DNA of 64,000 bases. It comes from Planctomycetota bacterium (GTDB lineage: Bacteria > Planctomycetota > Phycisphaerae > Phycisphaerales > UBA1924). A model generated the notes under the pieces. That model searched no databases. It worked only from the letters and a program-made list of their open reading frames with translations, and was not told the origin of the DNA. Below are positions 9,279-16,431 of the stretch, piece by piece (position 1 is the first letter of the stretch; each line of letters begins with the position of its first letter). The stretch spans positions 1-64,000 of the forward strand of contig JANRJM010000019.1 in assembly GCA_033763975.1 (NCBI GenBank), read 5' to 3'. The translations under genes and the position numbers were made by a program.

Positions 9279-10004
9279 GTGCCCGACGCCACCGACGCCA
9301 TCAGCCCGACCGCTTCGCCCGCGCCCGATGCGGCGGCGATGGCGCGCGAGGCGGCGGACGAGCAGGCCGTGCAGCGACCCGCGCCCACGACGACCATGTC
9401 GCTCATGGACCGCGTGGAGGCGTACATCGCGCGGCTCTCCTCTCGCAACCACTTCTGGCACCGCGTGTGCTCGCTCATCTGGCTGCCCTACGCGTTCAAG
9501 AGCGGGATCCGCATGAAGCGGGTCGACGACACGACCTTTGCCGCCGAACTCCCCTTCCGCCGCTTCAACCGCAACTGGTACAACGCGATGGCCGGCGCCG
9601 CTCTCCTCGCCAACAGCGAGATCGCCGGGGGCATGTACATCTTCGCCCGCACCGGCGGGGGGTACAGCATCGTGTGCAAGGAACTGACGTACAAGTTCCT
9701 CCGCCCCTGCTTCGGGCCCGCGCTCTACCGCGTCACCCCGCGCGACGACATCGAGAAACTCATCGCCTCGGGCGCCGAGTTCAATCTCACCGTCGATCTC
9801 GAGATCGTCCAGCAGGCGCTGCTCCCCCAGGCGCTCGCCAAGAAGCGCAAGAAGGACAACGTGCTCGCGCGCCTCGCGGCGAAGGAACGCCGCGTCGGGC
9901 GCTGCGTCGCGACGTTCCACCTCACGCCGACCACGCAAAACAAGGCGCGGCACGGGCACGCGCGGGCGGTGGGTCGCGGGTCCGAGTACTCCAAGGGCTC
10001 GTGA
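9279..10004 (+). CDS. DUF4442 hotdog-fold protein
   Basis: A 241-residue protein whose core (about residues 60-210) matches the DUF4442 thioesterase-like family: PYAFKSGIRMKRV, FRRFNRNWYNAMAG and KFLRPCFGPALYRV. Members have the hotdog fold and are presumed acyl-CoA thioesterases, but no catalytic residue can be confirmed. The first 40 residues are an Ala/Pro/Asp-rich extension, and the C-terminus is basic. Start is GTG 9279; TAAACT 22 nt upstream (9252-9257) overlaps the end of the preceding gene and could give a short-leader transcript. It converges with the E2 gene with a 54-bp gap. Confidence 0.78.
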   Translation: MPDATDAISPTASPAPDAAAMAREAADEQAVQRPAPTTTMSLMDRVEAYIARLSSRNHFWHRVCSLIWLPYAFKSGIRMKRVDDTTFAAELPFRRFNRNWYNAMAGAALLANSEIAGGMYIFARTGGGYSIVCKELTYKFLRPCFGPALYRVTPRDDIEKLIASGAEFNLTVDLEIVQQALLPQALAKKRKKDNVLARLAAKERRVGRCVATFHLTPTTQNKARHGHARAVGRGSEYSKGS

Positions 10005-10058
10005 CCGCGCGGATGCACTAGGGCGCGGCGCGGGGCGAGAGTGTCCCGCGGAGCGTGA

Positions 10059-11468
10059 CTACCCGCGCGCGGGCGTCAGCAAGTCCTCGGGCTTCTGCAG
10101 CAGCGCGATGATCTCGGCCAGCGCGAGCGCCGCCGTCGCGCCGTCCACCACGCGATGGTCGCACGCCAGGCTGAGGGGCAGCAGCAGCCCGACGCGGAAC
10201 GAGCCCTTGCTGACGACCATGCCCTCCTTCGCGCGACCGACGGCGAGGATGCCCGCCTCCGGGTAGTTGATGACGGGGGTCGCGAAGCGCCCGGCGTGGC
10301 TGCCCACGTTGCTGATCGTGAACGTGCTCCCGCTGAGCTGCTCGCGCGAGGCCGTCCGGTTGCGGGCGCTCTCGGCCACCGCCGTCACGGCCCGGGCGAT
10401 CTCCAGCACGCCCATGCGGTCGGCGTCGCGCACCACCGGCACCATGAGGCCCGTGTCGGTGTCGGTCGCGATGCCCAGGTGCACGCTGCGGTGCTGCATG
10501 ATCGACGCGGCGTACTGCTCGTCCTCGGGCTTCTCGTCCACCGTCGCGTTGAGCGCCCGGAAGCGGGCGTCGCTCAGCACGCGGCACACCGCCGATGCGA
10601 CGAACGGCAGGAACGACACCTTCTCGCCGCTCGCGCCGGCGAGCTTGCGCCGCAGCCCGTCGAGGGGCGTGGCGTCGGCCTCGTCCATCACCGTGAAGTG
10701 CACGCACCGGTCCATCGACTCGCGCAGGCGGTTCGCGATCGTGCGCCGCACGCCCCGGAACGGGATGCGCGTCACCTCGTCGGGCCCGGCGCTGGCCGCC
10801 GGGGCCGCACGTTCGGGCGCGGCACGCTCGCTCTGCGGCACGCTCGCGCGGCTGGGCGCGGGCGAAGCAGCCGGCGCTGACGTCGGGGCGGCGGTCGTGC
10901 GCGCCGGTGCGCCCTGGCCCGCCGCGGCTCGGACGTCCTTCTCCAGCACGCGCCCGCCGATGCCCGAGCCCGGGACGCGATCGATGTCGACGCCCAGGTC
11001 GCGCGCCAAACGCCGCACGACGGGCGTGGCGAGGGCCTTCCCGCTCGGGGCGTTCATCATCCCGACGACCGTTCCGTCGTCGGCGGTCCGCTCGGGGGGA
11101 TCGGTCACGACGTCGGCCCGGGGCGCCGCGTCCGCGTGCGACCCGTTGGCGCTGCCGCGCGACGCGGGCTTGGCGGCCTTCTCCGGGGGCTTCTCAGAGG
11201 CGGCGCCCGCGGCGGGCTCGTAGTTCACGAACGGCGCGCCGACCTTGATGATCGAGCCCGGCTCGCCGTGCAGGCCCGCGATGGTGCCGGCGCGTGGGCT
11301 GGTGACCTCGACGAGCGCCTTGTCGGTCTCCATCTCGGCGAGCACGTCGAGCTCGTTGACGGTCTGCCCGACCTCGACGCGCCACTTGATCAGCTCGGCC
11401 TCGGCGAGGCCTTCGCCCAGGTCCGGGAGCAGGAACACGTTCGGGTCTTTCGAAGCCGCATGCGCCAT
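10059..11468 (-). CDS. 2-oxoacid dehydrogenase E2 (dihydrolipoamide acyltransferase)
   Basis: The 469-residue protein has the E2 order: N-terminal lipoyl domain with the lipoylated lysine in METDKALVEV (about residue 50), Ala/Pro-rich linker, peripheral-subunit-binding domain (ATPVVRRLARDLGVDIDRV, about 165-200), a second linker, and a C-terminal acyltransferase domain ending in the catalytic DHRVVDG. It forms the core of the pyruvate or branched-chain 2-oxoacid dehydrogenase complex. E1-alpha and E1-beta are encoded on the same strand 1.3-4 kb upstream, separated by a GNAT gene on the other strand. An upstream in-frame start would add 15 basic residues; ATG 11468 gives the expected lipoyl N-terminus. 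Confidence 0.93.
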   Translation of the reverse strand: MAHAASKDPNVFLLPDLGEGLAEAELIKWRVEVGQTVNELDVLAEMETDKALVEVTSPRAGTIAGLHGEPGSIIKVGAPFVNYEPAAGAASEKPPEKAAKPASRGSANGSHADAAPRADVVTDPPERTADDGTVVGMMNAPSGKALATPVVRRLARDLGVDIDRVPGSGIGGRVLEKDVRAAAGQGAPARTTAAPTSAPAASPAPSRASVPQSERAAPERAAPAASAGPDEVTRIPFRGVRRTIANRLRESMDRCVHFTVMDEADATPLDGLRRKLAGASGEKVSFLPFVASAVCRVLSDARFRALNATVDEKPEDEQYAASIMQHRSVHLGIATDTDTGLMVPVVRDADRMGVLEIARAVTAVAESARNRTASREQLSGSTFTISNVGSHAGRFATPVINYPEAGILAVGRAKEGMVVSKGSFRVGLLLPLSLACDHRVVDGATAALALAEIIALLQKPEDLLTPARG

Positions 11469-11581
11469 GATGAACCTCGTAAAAAGCCGCCGACGCGGGG
11501 CGGGGCGGGACAAGCACGTAGTCTAGTGCCCCGGGGCCCCAAGTGGGAGTGAGCGTTGGCGTGCGCCGGTCGGCCGACCGG

Positions 11582-11587
11582 TACACT
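11582..11587 (+). promoter_or_regulatory. -10 box, leaderless spacing
   Basis: TACACT lies 6 nt before the GTG at 11594. The same hexamer occurs 7 nt before the RNase HII-like gene at 19706 and upstream of the S1 gene. Confidence 0.5.
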
Positions 11588-11593
11588 GTCCCC

Positions 11594-12412
11594 GTGCGCT
11601 CGCTGCGAGACATCGCGCTGATCGAGGAGCAGCGCCAGGCCGCCGGGCTGGCCGCCGTGGCGCCCGAGTCTCGCGCGCTCGCCGGGGGCACGGTCGCCCG
11701 GGGCGCGCCGGGCACGTGGTACAACTCCGCCGTGGGCCTGGGGCTGGGCGCGCGGGTGTCCGACGCCGAGATCGACGAACTGATCGCGTTCCACGAGTCG
11801 CACGGGGTCGAGCCCCGCATCGAGGTGTGCCCCTTCGCCGACGAGACGCTGGCCCGTGGGCTGGCGTCGCGCGGGTTCGTCGTGCGCCAGTTCGAGATGT
11901 GCTTCTTCCGCGAGCTTGACCCCGCGTCGCCCGCCCGCCCGCTGGTCGAGACGCCCGCCGGCCTCGAGATCCGCGCGGTGGACGTGCGCCGCGACGACGA
12001 GGTGCGTGCGCACACGATGGTCGCGGTGTCGGGGTTCATGCCCCCGGGCCAGCCCATCGCCGAGGAGTTCCTCGAGTCGTGCGCGCGGGCGCTGCGTCAC
12101 GAGCGGACGATCGGCGTCGGGGCGTGGCTCGACGGGCGCCTCGTGGGCGCGGGCGCGATGGAGGCAACCCCGCCCTCGGCCGGGCTCTTCGGGCTCAGCG
12201 TCCTGGCGGAGTATCGGCGCCGGGGCATCCAGCAGGCGCTGCTCGCGTGGCGATTGAACGAAGCCGCCCGGCGGGGGTGCCTCATCGCGTGCATCGGCTC
12301 GCTGCCCGGCGCGGGCACCGAGCGCAACGTCCGGCGGATGGGCTTCCAGTTGGCGTACACCAAGGTGGCGCTGGTGAGGCCCGGCGAGGGGCTGACGCCG
12401 GTCGCCGGCTAG
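11594..12412 (+). CDS. GNAT-family N-acetyltransferase
   Basis: A 272-residue protein with a C-terminal GNAT domain: acetyl-CoA-binding motif A reads LSVLAEYRRRGIQQALL (about 198-215), followed by ERNVRRMGFQLAYTKVAL, the usual beta5-alpha4-beta6 end. The N-terminal half may be a degenerate second GNAT lobe, as in two-domain members. Substrate unknown. It sits alone on the plus strand between the E2 and E1 genes and overlaps the following minus-strand gene by 4 bp at the 3' end. Confidence 0.8.
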   Translation: MRSLRDIALIEEQRQAAGLAAVAPESRALAGGTVARGAPGTWYNSAVGLGLGARVSDAEIDELIAFHESHGVEPRIEVCPFADETLARGLASRGFVVRQFEMCFFRELDPASPARPLVETPAGLEIRAVDVRRDDEVRAHTMVAVSGFMPPGQPIAEEFLESCARALRHERTIGVGAWLDGRLVGAGAMEATPPSAGLFGLSVLAEYRRRGIQQALLAWRLNEAARRGCLIACIGSLPGAGTERNVRRMGFQLAYTKVALVRPGEGLTPVAG

Positions 12413-12768
12413 CGAGCCCGGCGCGTGACGCGCCACGCGGCGTGCGTCGCGCCGATGCCCAGCGCGCACGCGGCGAATCCCGCGCCGCCCCGCAGCAGCC
12501 GGATGCGCGTGCGTTCGCCCGGCGAGAGCGCCTCCCACGAGCGCGTGACCTCGGCGCGGCGCTGCGCCGTGATGTACCGCCCGATGGGCAGGTCGTTCGA
12601 CGTCGCGACGATGGCGCCGACGCCCGCCGCCGCGAGCGCGCCGAGCAGCCAGATCGCCGCCCAGGGAACGTCACGCCGGTGCGCGCGCCACGCGCTGAAC
12701 GCCGCCATGCAGGGGAGGATGCAGGCGACGAACACCCAGCCTCGGACGAGCAGGTCGTGGAAGGTCAC
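12409..12768 (-). CDS. Small membrane protein of unknown function
   Basis: A 119-residue protein with a hydrophobic segment at about 10-27, a second at about 37-58 and a weaker third near 95-110, separated by a charged loop. No family recognised. It starts 10 bp after the E1-beta stop codon, so it is probably the last gene of the E1 operon; whether it has anything to do with the dehydrogenase is unknown. Confidence 0.6.
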   Translation of the reverse strand: MTFHDLLVRGWVFVACILPCMAAFSAWRAHRRDVPWAAIWLLGALAAAGVGAIVATSNDLPIGRYITAQRRAEVTRSWEALSPGERTRIRLLRGGAGFAACALGIGATHAAWRVTRRAR

Positions 12769-12778
12769 GCGCGGCGCC

Positions 12779-13777
12779 CTAGTACGCGAGGCACTGCATG
12801 ACCGCCTCTTCCACGCGCTTGGCGTCGGGCAGGTAGTGCTGCTCGAGCTTGTAGTAGGGCATCATGACGTCGAACCCCGCGACGCGCTGCACGGGCGCCT
12901 TGAGGTGCAGGAAGCAGCGCTCCTGCACGACCGAGGCGATCTCGCCGCCGAAGCCCGCCGTCTTGGGCGCCTCGTGCACGACCACGCACCGCCCGGTCTT
13001 CTCGACGCTCCGCACCACCGTGTCGGCGTCGAAGGGCGAGATCGTCCGCAGGTCGATCAGTTCCACCGACACGTCCTCGGGGAAGTGGTCGAGCGCCTCG
13101 TTGCACGTGTGCAGGCACGCGCCCCACGTGACGATCGTCAGGTCCGTCCCTTCGGCCACGACCTTCGCCTCGCCGATGGGGATCGTGTACTCCTCCTCGG
13201 GCACGAACTCGCGGTGCGAGCGGTACACGCGCTTGGGCTCGAAGAACACCACCGGGTCGGGGTCGCGGATCGCCGAGAGCAGCAGCCCCTTGGCGTCGGT
13301 GGGCGTGCTGGGGATGACCACCTTGAGCCCGGGCGTGTGCGCGTAGATCGCCTCGGGCGAGTCGCTGTGCAGCTCCGGCGCGTGGATGCCCCCGCCCCAG
13401 GGCACGCGCACCGTCATCGGCACCGTCACGGCCCCGCGCGAGCGGTTGCGGTACCGGGCCGCGTGGTTCACGAGCTGGTCGAACGCCGGGCCCAGGAACC
13501 CCTCGAACTGGATCTCGGGCACCGGGCGCATCCCGGCCATGGCCAGCCCGATCGCCGTGCCCATGATGCCCGACTCGGCCAGGGGGGTGTCGATCACGCG
13601 ATCGGGCCCGAAGACCTTCTGGAGCCCTTCGGTGACGCGGAAGACGCCGCCGTTGAGGCCCACGTCCTCGCCCAGGCACACGACGCGCGCGTCGCGCTCC
13701 ATCTCCTGGTACAGCGCCTCGTTGATGGCGTCGACGAGGGTGAGGCCCTGCTTGATCATCTGCTCGGTGCGAGGCAT
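12779..13777 (-). CDS. 2-oxoacid dehydrogenase E1 beta subunit
   Basis: A 332-residue transketolase-type subunit with the expected blocks: ALYQEMERDARVVCLGEDVG, GFRVTEGLQ-type region, PLAESGIMGTAIGLAMAG, EIQFEGFLGPAFDQL and the C-terminal VVHEAPKTAGFGGEI. With E1-alpha it decarboxylates a 2-oxoacid using thiamine diphosphate and passes the acyl group to E2. ATG 13777 gives the standard N-terminus. Between it and E1-alpha, normally adjacent genes, lies a four-helix-bundle cassette. The nearby acyl-CoA dehydrogenase and hydratase leave open a branched-chain rather than pyruvate specificity. Confidence 0.94.
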   Translation of the reverse strand: MPRTEQMIKQGLTLVDAINEALYQEMERDARVVCLGEDVGLNGGVFRVTEGLQKVFGPDRVIDTPLAESGIMGTAIGLAMAGMRPVPEIQFEGFLGPAFDQLVNHAARYRNRSRGAVTVPMTVRVPWGGGIHAPELHSDSPEAIYAHTPGLKVVIPSTPTDAKGLLLSAIRDPDPVVFFEPKRVYRSHREFVPEEEYTIPIGEAKVVAEGTDLTIVTWGACLHTCNEALDHFPEDVSVELIDLRTISPFDADTVVRSVEKTGRCVVVHEAPKTAGFGGEIASVVQERCFLHLKAPVQRVAGFDVMMPYYKLEQHYLPDAKRVEEAVMQCLAY

Positions 13778-13792
13778 GAGAATCTCCGATCG

Positions 13793-13827
13793 AAATGGCC
13801 AGATCGCAAAGATGCAAAGGTGCAAAG
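13793..13827. repeat. Inverted repeat, arm next to E1-beta
   Basis: This arm, beginning AAATGGCCAGAT, matches the reverse complement of 14365-14398 with 4 mismatches over the first 27 bases and a further partial match with a 1-base indel. The two arms enclose the four-helix-bundle gene. Confidence 0.7.
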
Positions 13828-13921
13828 CGAGGGAACCGTACGAACCGGGCGACAAGGGACAGTGGAGAGAGCGTCTGTACACGCGGCGGAGCGCGGACCG
13901 CACGTGGGCCGTGCCGCAAAC

Positions 13922-14290
13922 CTATCTGTTGGTGGCTTCTCGACGAGTGCGGGCCAGAATCGCGCCGAAGATGAGCCGCAGCTCGTGTGCTTCCTGCTCA
14001 ACATCCGTGAGTCTGTCCGTGGCGATCCAACCTCGCCTGCCCACGAACCGGACCCAGTACCGAACCTCAGCAAGCTCCTTCAGAATCACGCTCACGCCTC
14101 GACAGAAATCCGCGCGGCTCATCGCCTCGGTGGTCTCGAACGTGTTCGCTCCGACCGATGTTCCCGACCCATACAGCTGATCGACGACCCGGCGGCTCTT
14201 GCCCATGCCCTCCAAGGCATCGGCGATGTCGGCCACCCGGTGCGAGAACGACTCGACGCGTTCGAGAAGTTCTTCGCGTAGCCGTCCCAT
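13922..14290 (-). CDS. Four-helix-bundle protein (23S rRNA IVS / Avd-like family)
   Basis: A 122-residue protein with the family pattern: an amphipathic first helix, SRRVVDQLYGSGTSVGANTFETTEAMSR-type centre (QLYGSGTSVGAN is diagnostic), FCRGVSVILKELAEVRYWV, then a long C-terminal helix with EAHELRLIFGAIL. These proteins form pentameric helical barrels. Relatives occur in 23S rRNA intervening sequences and as Avd in diversity-generating retroelements, but no reverse transcriptase is present. It splits the E1-beta and E1-alpha genes and is flanked by inverted repeats. ATG 14290 is preferred; a TTG four codons upstream is possible. A TAATAC box lies about 40 bp upstream (minus strand). Confidence 0.9.
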   Translation of the reverse strand: MGRLREELLERVESFSHRVADIADALEGMGKSRRVVDQLYGSGTSVGANTFETTEAMSRADFCRGVSVILKELAEVRYWVRFVGRRGWIATDRLTDVEQEAHELRLIFGAILARTRREATNR

Positions 14291-14364
14291 CAACGCCCCC
14301 AACGTCTGAGTTCGCCTACCGCCCGAGTATTAGTACGGTGTGGTCCTCTGTGCCGCGCTGACTT

Positions 14365-14398
14365 GACCATTTGCATCTGTGCTATTTGGCCATTTGAC
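14365..14398. repeat. Inverted repeat, arm overlapping the end of E1-alpha
   Basis: Counterpart of 13793-13827. Its outer part forms the last codons of E1-alpha (Gln-Met-Ala-Lys-stop, 14382-14396), so the repeat is partly coding. The enclosed segment is about 540 bp. Confidence 0.7.
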
Positions 14399-15500
14399 GC
14401 AGCCCCGCCTGCTCCGGATGCTGCCCCAGCCCGTGCGTGCGGAGCGTCCGGCGCTGCACGTCCAGCTCGGGCGTCATCGTCGCGAACGTGGTGAGGAACA
14501 TGTCGTCGCTCGTGGGAGCCTCGATGCTCTCGGCGGCCTTCGCCACGTCCGCCGCCGTCTGCTTCGACATCTCGTCCAGCTCCGCCTGCTTCGCCTCGTT
14601 CCACAGCCCCTTGCCCGTCAGGTACTTCTTCAGGCGGATGAGCGGGTCCTTGGCGATCCACGCGTCGACCTCCGCCGCGTCGCGGTACCGGCGCGCGTCG
14701 TCCGCCGTCGTGTGGTCGGCCAGGCGGTACGTGACCGCCTCGATGAACGCCGGCCCGCCCCCCGACCGCGCCCGCTCCACAAAGTCCCGCGTCGCCTTGT
14801 ACATCGCGAACAGGTCGTTCCCGTCCACCTGGATGCACGGCATGTCGTACGCCAGCGCCTTCTGCGCCACCGTCGCCGAGTTCATCTGCTGCTCGCGCGG
14901 CACGCTGATCGCCCACTGGTTGTTCTGGCAGATGAACACGCACGGCACCTGGAACGTGCTCGCGAAGTTCATCGCCTCGTGGAAGTCGCCCTCGCTTGTC
15001 GCCCCGTCGCCGAAGTACGTCAGCGCCACCCGGGGCTCCTTGCGCATCTTGAACGCCCAGGCCATCCCCGTCGCGTGCAGCATGTGCGTCCCGATCGGCA
15101 CGCACAGCGGCAGCACGTTCACGCCCTGCGGGATCTGGCTCCCGCGCTCGTCGCCCATCCAGTACATGAACACGTAGTGCATCGGCAGCCCGTGCATCCA
15201 GAGCGCCGCGTTCTCGCGGTAGCACGGCACCAGCCAGTCCACGCCGCGCTTCGCGGCGAAGCCCGACCCGATCGCCGCCGCCTCCTGCCCCTTGTTCTGC
15301 GGGTACGTCCCCATGCGCTTGGCGCGCTGCAGCTTGAACGCCGTCTCGTCCACGGCGCGGCACCTGCACATGTACTGGTACAGCTCCACGACGTCCTCGT
15401 CGCGCAGCGTGTCCTTCGCCAGTTTCTCGTCGAGCACGCCCCGCTCGTCCAGGATCTGGAGGTACTCGACCTTGCCCTCGTACACGGTTCGCATCGGCAT
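14382..15500 (-). CDS. 2-oxoacid dehydrogenase E1 alpha subunit
   Basis: A 372-residue subunit. The thiamine diphosphate motif GDGATSEGDFHEAMN...QNNQWAIS is intact (about residues 175-215), followed by VDGNDLFAMY and the phosphorylation-loop region YRLADHTTADDARRYR. It most resembles the pyruvate dehydrogenase E1-alpha of Gram-positive-type complexes; branched-chain specificity cannot be excluded. ATG 15500 is supported by a TACGCT box 6 nt upstream. Its last codons lie in the inverted repeat bordering the four-helix-bundle cassette, suggesting the native C-terminus was altered by the insertion. Confidence 0.94.
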   Translation of the reverse strand: MPMRTVYEGKVEYLQILDERGVLDEKLAKDTLRDEDVVELYQYMCRCRAVDETAFKLQRAKRMGTYPQNKGQEAAAIGSGFAAKRGVDWLVPCYRENAALWMHGLPMHYVFMYWMGDERGSQIPQGVNVLPLCVPIGTHMLHATGMAWAFKMRKEPRVALTYFGDGATSEGDFHEAMNFASTFQVPCVFICQNNQWAISVPREQQMNSATVAQKALAYDMPCIQVDGNDLFAMYKATRDFVERARSGGGPAFIEAVTYRLADHTTADDARRYRDAAEVDAWIAKDPLIRLKKYLTGKGLWNEAKQAELDEMSKQTAADVAKAAESIEAPTSDDMFLTTFATMTPELDVQRRTLRTHGLGQHPEQAGLRQMAK

Positions 15501-15506
15501 GGGCCA

Positions 15507-15512
15507 AGCGTA
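15507..15512 (-). promoter_or_regulatory. -10 box of E1-alpha, leaderless spacing
   Basis: On the minus strand TACGCT ends 6 nt before the ATG at 15500. It lies in the 47-bp gap after the SpoIIE-type phosphatase gene, so the dehydrogenase genes can be transcribed separately from the genes upstream. Confidence 0.5.
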
Positions 15513-15547
15513 GGCGGCGGGGCTATTCACCCGTCCGCCCCCGGTCG

Positions 15548-16423
15548 TCACGCGGGACGCGCCGACGCACGGGGCAAGCCCGGCCGCTCCAGCTTCTCTC
15601 GCACCCAGTTGAGGGGCGTCCGCAGCACCCGGGCCGCCAGCCCCCGCGTCAGGCTCGCGCGGTTCCGCCGCACCAGCAGCAGCGTGCTGTCGTCCTCGGG
15701 CTCGGCCCGCCCCGCGAACGCCTGCACCCGCGCGTACAGCCGCTCGACGAACGTCTCCGCCGGCTCCAGGGGCTCGGACGCCAGCAGACGCGCCAGCCCG
15801 TCGTAGCCCAGCATCTCGCCCTGCGGCGACCTGGCCTCGACGATGCCGTCGGTGTAGAAGAGCGCCGTGTCGCCGTCGCCCAGCCGCACCCGCGTCGAGC
15901 GGTAGGTCGCCGTGTCGATGACGCCCAGCGGGATGTTGCCCGGGGCCGCGTGCGGGGCGGAGACCTCGGGCTCGAGCGCCGTCCACGCCCCGCCGCCACG
16001 CCGGATCATCGGGGGCGGGTGCCCGGCGAGGGTGACGTCCACCTCGCCGGTGGGGGCCCAGTGCGTCGCGATGAGGGCCGTCGCGAAGCGTCCGTCGTCC
16101 GAGATCGCGGCGAACTCCGCGTTGATCGCGCCGATGAGGACGTCCTGGTCGCGCCGCTGCACGTTGCGGCGCATCAGCGTGCGCAGGCGCAGCGCGACGT
16201 CGGACACCGTCGTGCCGTGCCCCGCGACGTCGGCCAGCAGCATCCGCGTGATCATGCCCGACGAGCACGACGAGACGTAATGAATGTCCCCGCCCGAGGC
16301 GTCCCCGCCGCTGGGACGCGAGAGCAGCCACGCGTCGAGCCCGTACATGCGGACGCCGCGCGAACTCTCGTCGTTGCCGCCCCACACTTCGAGGCACTGG
16401 AGTTGGTGGATGTCGGCGGTCAA
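15548..16423 (-). CDS. SpoIIE-type (PP2C-like) serine phosphatase
   Basis: About 291 residues from a TTG start 8 nt after the acyl-CoA dehydrogenase stop; a longer frame overlaps that gene. The SpoIIE/PP2C metal motifs are present: SGGDIHY near residue 40, LLADVAGHG near 65, FYTDGIVEAR near 190 and a C-terminal EDDSTLLLV. Such phosphatases dephosphorylate STAS anti-anti-sigma proteins in partner-switching modules. No sensor domain is attached. The nearest RsbW/STAS pair in the window is 38 kb away, so partnership is only a possibility. The start codon is uncertain because no ATG or GTG fits. Confidence 0.82.
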   Translation of the reverse strand: MTADIHQLQCLEVWGGNDESSRGVRMYGLDAWLLSRPSGGDASGGDIHYVSSCSSGMITRMLLADVAGHGTTVSDVALRLRTLMRRNVQRRDQDVLIGAINAEFAAISDDGRFATALIATHWAPTGEVDVTLAGHPPPMIRRGGGAWTALEPEVSAPHAAPGNIPLGVIDTATYRSTRVRLGDGDTALFYTDGIVEARSPQGEMLGYDGLARLLASEPLEPAETFVERLYARVQAFAGRAEPEDDSTLLLVRRNRASLTRGLAARVLRTPLNWVREKLERPGLPRASARPA

Positions 16424-16431
16424 CAGGGTTC

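Noticed and set aside
7419-9959. An 846-codon minus-strand frame continuing upstream of the GT2 gene
   Set aside because: Only the last 279 codons are GT2. The rest is antisense to the metallo-hydrolase and DUF4442 genes, which have clear motifs on the plus strand.
13922-14290. Diversity-generating retroelement suggested by the Avd-like protein
   Set aside because: No reverse transcriptase and no template/variable repeat pair were seen in the window.
15548-16423. SpoIIE-type phosphatase as the partner of the RsbW/STAS pair at 54.9-55.7 kb
   Set aside because: The genes are 38 kb apart and the STAS phosphorylation site is altered, so linking them would be guesswork.
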